Origin: Clostridia bacterium
GTDB taxonomy: Bacteria > Bacillota > Clostridia > Oscillospirales > CAG-272
Direction: 5' to 3'
DNA length: 6,255 nt
NCBI GenBank assembly: GCA_017559555.1
Contig: JAFYRH010000063.1
Location: 1-6,255, forward strand
Shown: positions 5,726 through 6,255 of the stretch, piece after piece
How the letters are laid out: every line of letters begins with the position of its first letter
How positions within the stretch are numbered: the first letter of the stretch is position 1
Notes under the pieces: model-generated
What the model was told of the DNA's origin: nothing
The model's input: only the letters and a program-made list of their open reading frames with translations
Database searches by the model: none
Made by a program: the position numbers and the translations under genes

Positions 5726-5740
5726 TACGATTGCCAAAAA

Positions 5741-6223
5741 TTACTTTCTGGAAACCTCAATAACCTTCATTGTAATGGTACCGTTGGGAACTTCAACGGT
5801 GATCTCATCACCGGCCTTTTTGCCGATAAGAGCCGCGCCGATAGGAGATTGGTCAGAGATTTTGCCCTCTGCAGGGTTAGCCTCGTTGGAGCCAACCAAA
5901 GCATAGGTAAACTCTACGTTGATAGTCTTGTTCAAAAGCTTAACAGTAGAACCCAAGCTGATAACGCTACTGTCGATGTTGGATTCGTCAAGAATCACTG
6001 CGTTTTCAATCAGCTCTTCCAATTCCTTAATACGAGCTTCATTCTTCGCTTGGTCATTTCTTGCAGCATCATACTCTGCGTTTTCGGAAAGGTCACCGAA
6101 TCCACGTGCGGTAGCGATATCATTCTTAATTTTTTCGCGTTCTTCGTGTGTGCGGCGGTAGAGTTCGTCTACCAACTCTTGATAACCTTGTTGTGTATAA
6201 AGTGTTTGTTTTCCCTTAGCCAT
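5741..6223 (-). CDS. greA: Transcription elongation factor GreA
   Basis: GreA enters the secondary channel of RNA polymerase and triggers cleavage of the 3' RNA end in backtracked complexes. The product is 160 residues, the usual size. The N-terminal antiparallel coiled coil spans about 5-77. Its tip, GFGDLSENAEYDAAR (41-55), carries the essential acidic pair Asp44 and Glu47. The C-terminal FKBP-like domain (about 84-160) includes GSTVKLL, SPIGAALIGKKAGDEI and ITMKVIEV. The ATG at 6223 was chosen, giving MAKGKQTLYT; AAGGA lies 11 nt upstream (6239-6235). A TTG at 6232 would be only 2 nt from that site. Only 32 nt of upstream sequence are in the window, so its promoter cannot be judged. In many Firmicutes greA precedes lysS; here the next gene is the unknown membrane protein. 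Confidence 0.97.
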   Translation of the reverse strand: MAKGKQTLYTQQGYQELVDELYRRTHEEREKIKNDIATARGFGDLSENAEYDAARNDQAKNEARIKELEELIENAVILDESNIDSSVISLGSTVKLLNKTINVEFTYALVGSNEANPAEGKISDQSPIGAALIGKKAGDEITVEVPNGTITMKVIEVSRK

Positions 6224-6255
6224 AATCTTCAATATCCTTAAATATATGAAAATGA

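Overview
The window looks like chromosomal DNA from a low-to-mid GC Gram-positive anaerobe of the class Clostridia. The evidence is an IspH that runs on past the usual end of the enzyme (a clostridial IspH-S1 fusion is likely), a short divergent PurC, consensus sigma-A promoters, strong AGGAGG-type ribosome binding sites, intrinsic terminators and TGA used as a stop. No species can be named from sequence alone. Nothing in it looks like a phage, a transposon or a CRISPR locus.

Positions 1-3774 hold one minus-strand operon driven by a consensus promoter at 3746-3774. In transcription order it contains a MurR/RpiR-type SIS-domain regulator (GTG start), a BaiN/HI0933-like FAD oxidoreductase that overlaps the regulator, cytidylate kinase (cmk), and ispH, which overlaps cmk by ATGA and is still open at the window edge. 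The operon therefore joins a sugar-phosphate-type regulator to a flavoprotein, pyrimidine nucleotide recycling and the last step of the MEP isoprenoid pathway, possibly with a ribosomal S1-like domain fused to it.

Positions 3702-3948 form a divergent control region. A second consensus promoter (3840-3868) faces right and drives purC after a 74-nt leader with a possible hairpin. Symmetric or repeated sequences sit on both promoters. purC stands alone and ends in an unusually long two-tier terminator (4649-4707).

Positions 4633-4917 are a convergent intergenic region holding two terminators. Between them is a short open stretch that resembles the H-loop end of a polysaccharide-export ABC ATPase, possibly a gene remnant.

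Positions 4918-6255 hold greA on the minus strand and, downstream of it, an unrecognised single-pass membrane protein. A hairpin with a T-run lies between them and no separate promoter is visible, so the second gene may be expressed by read-through.
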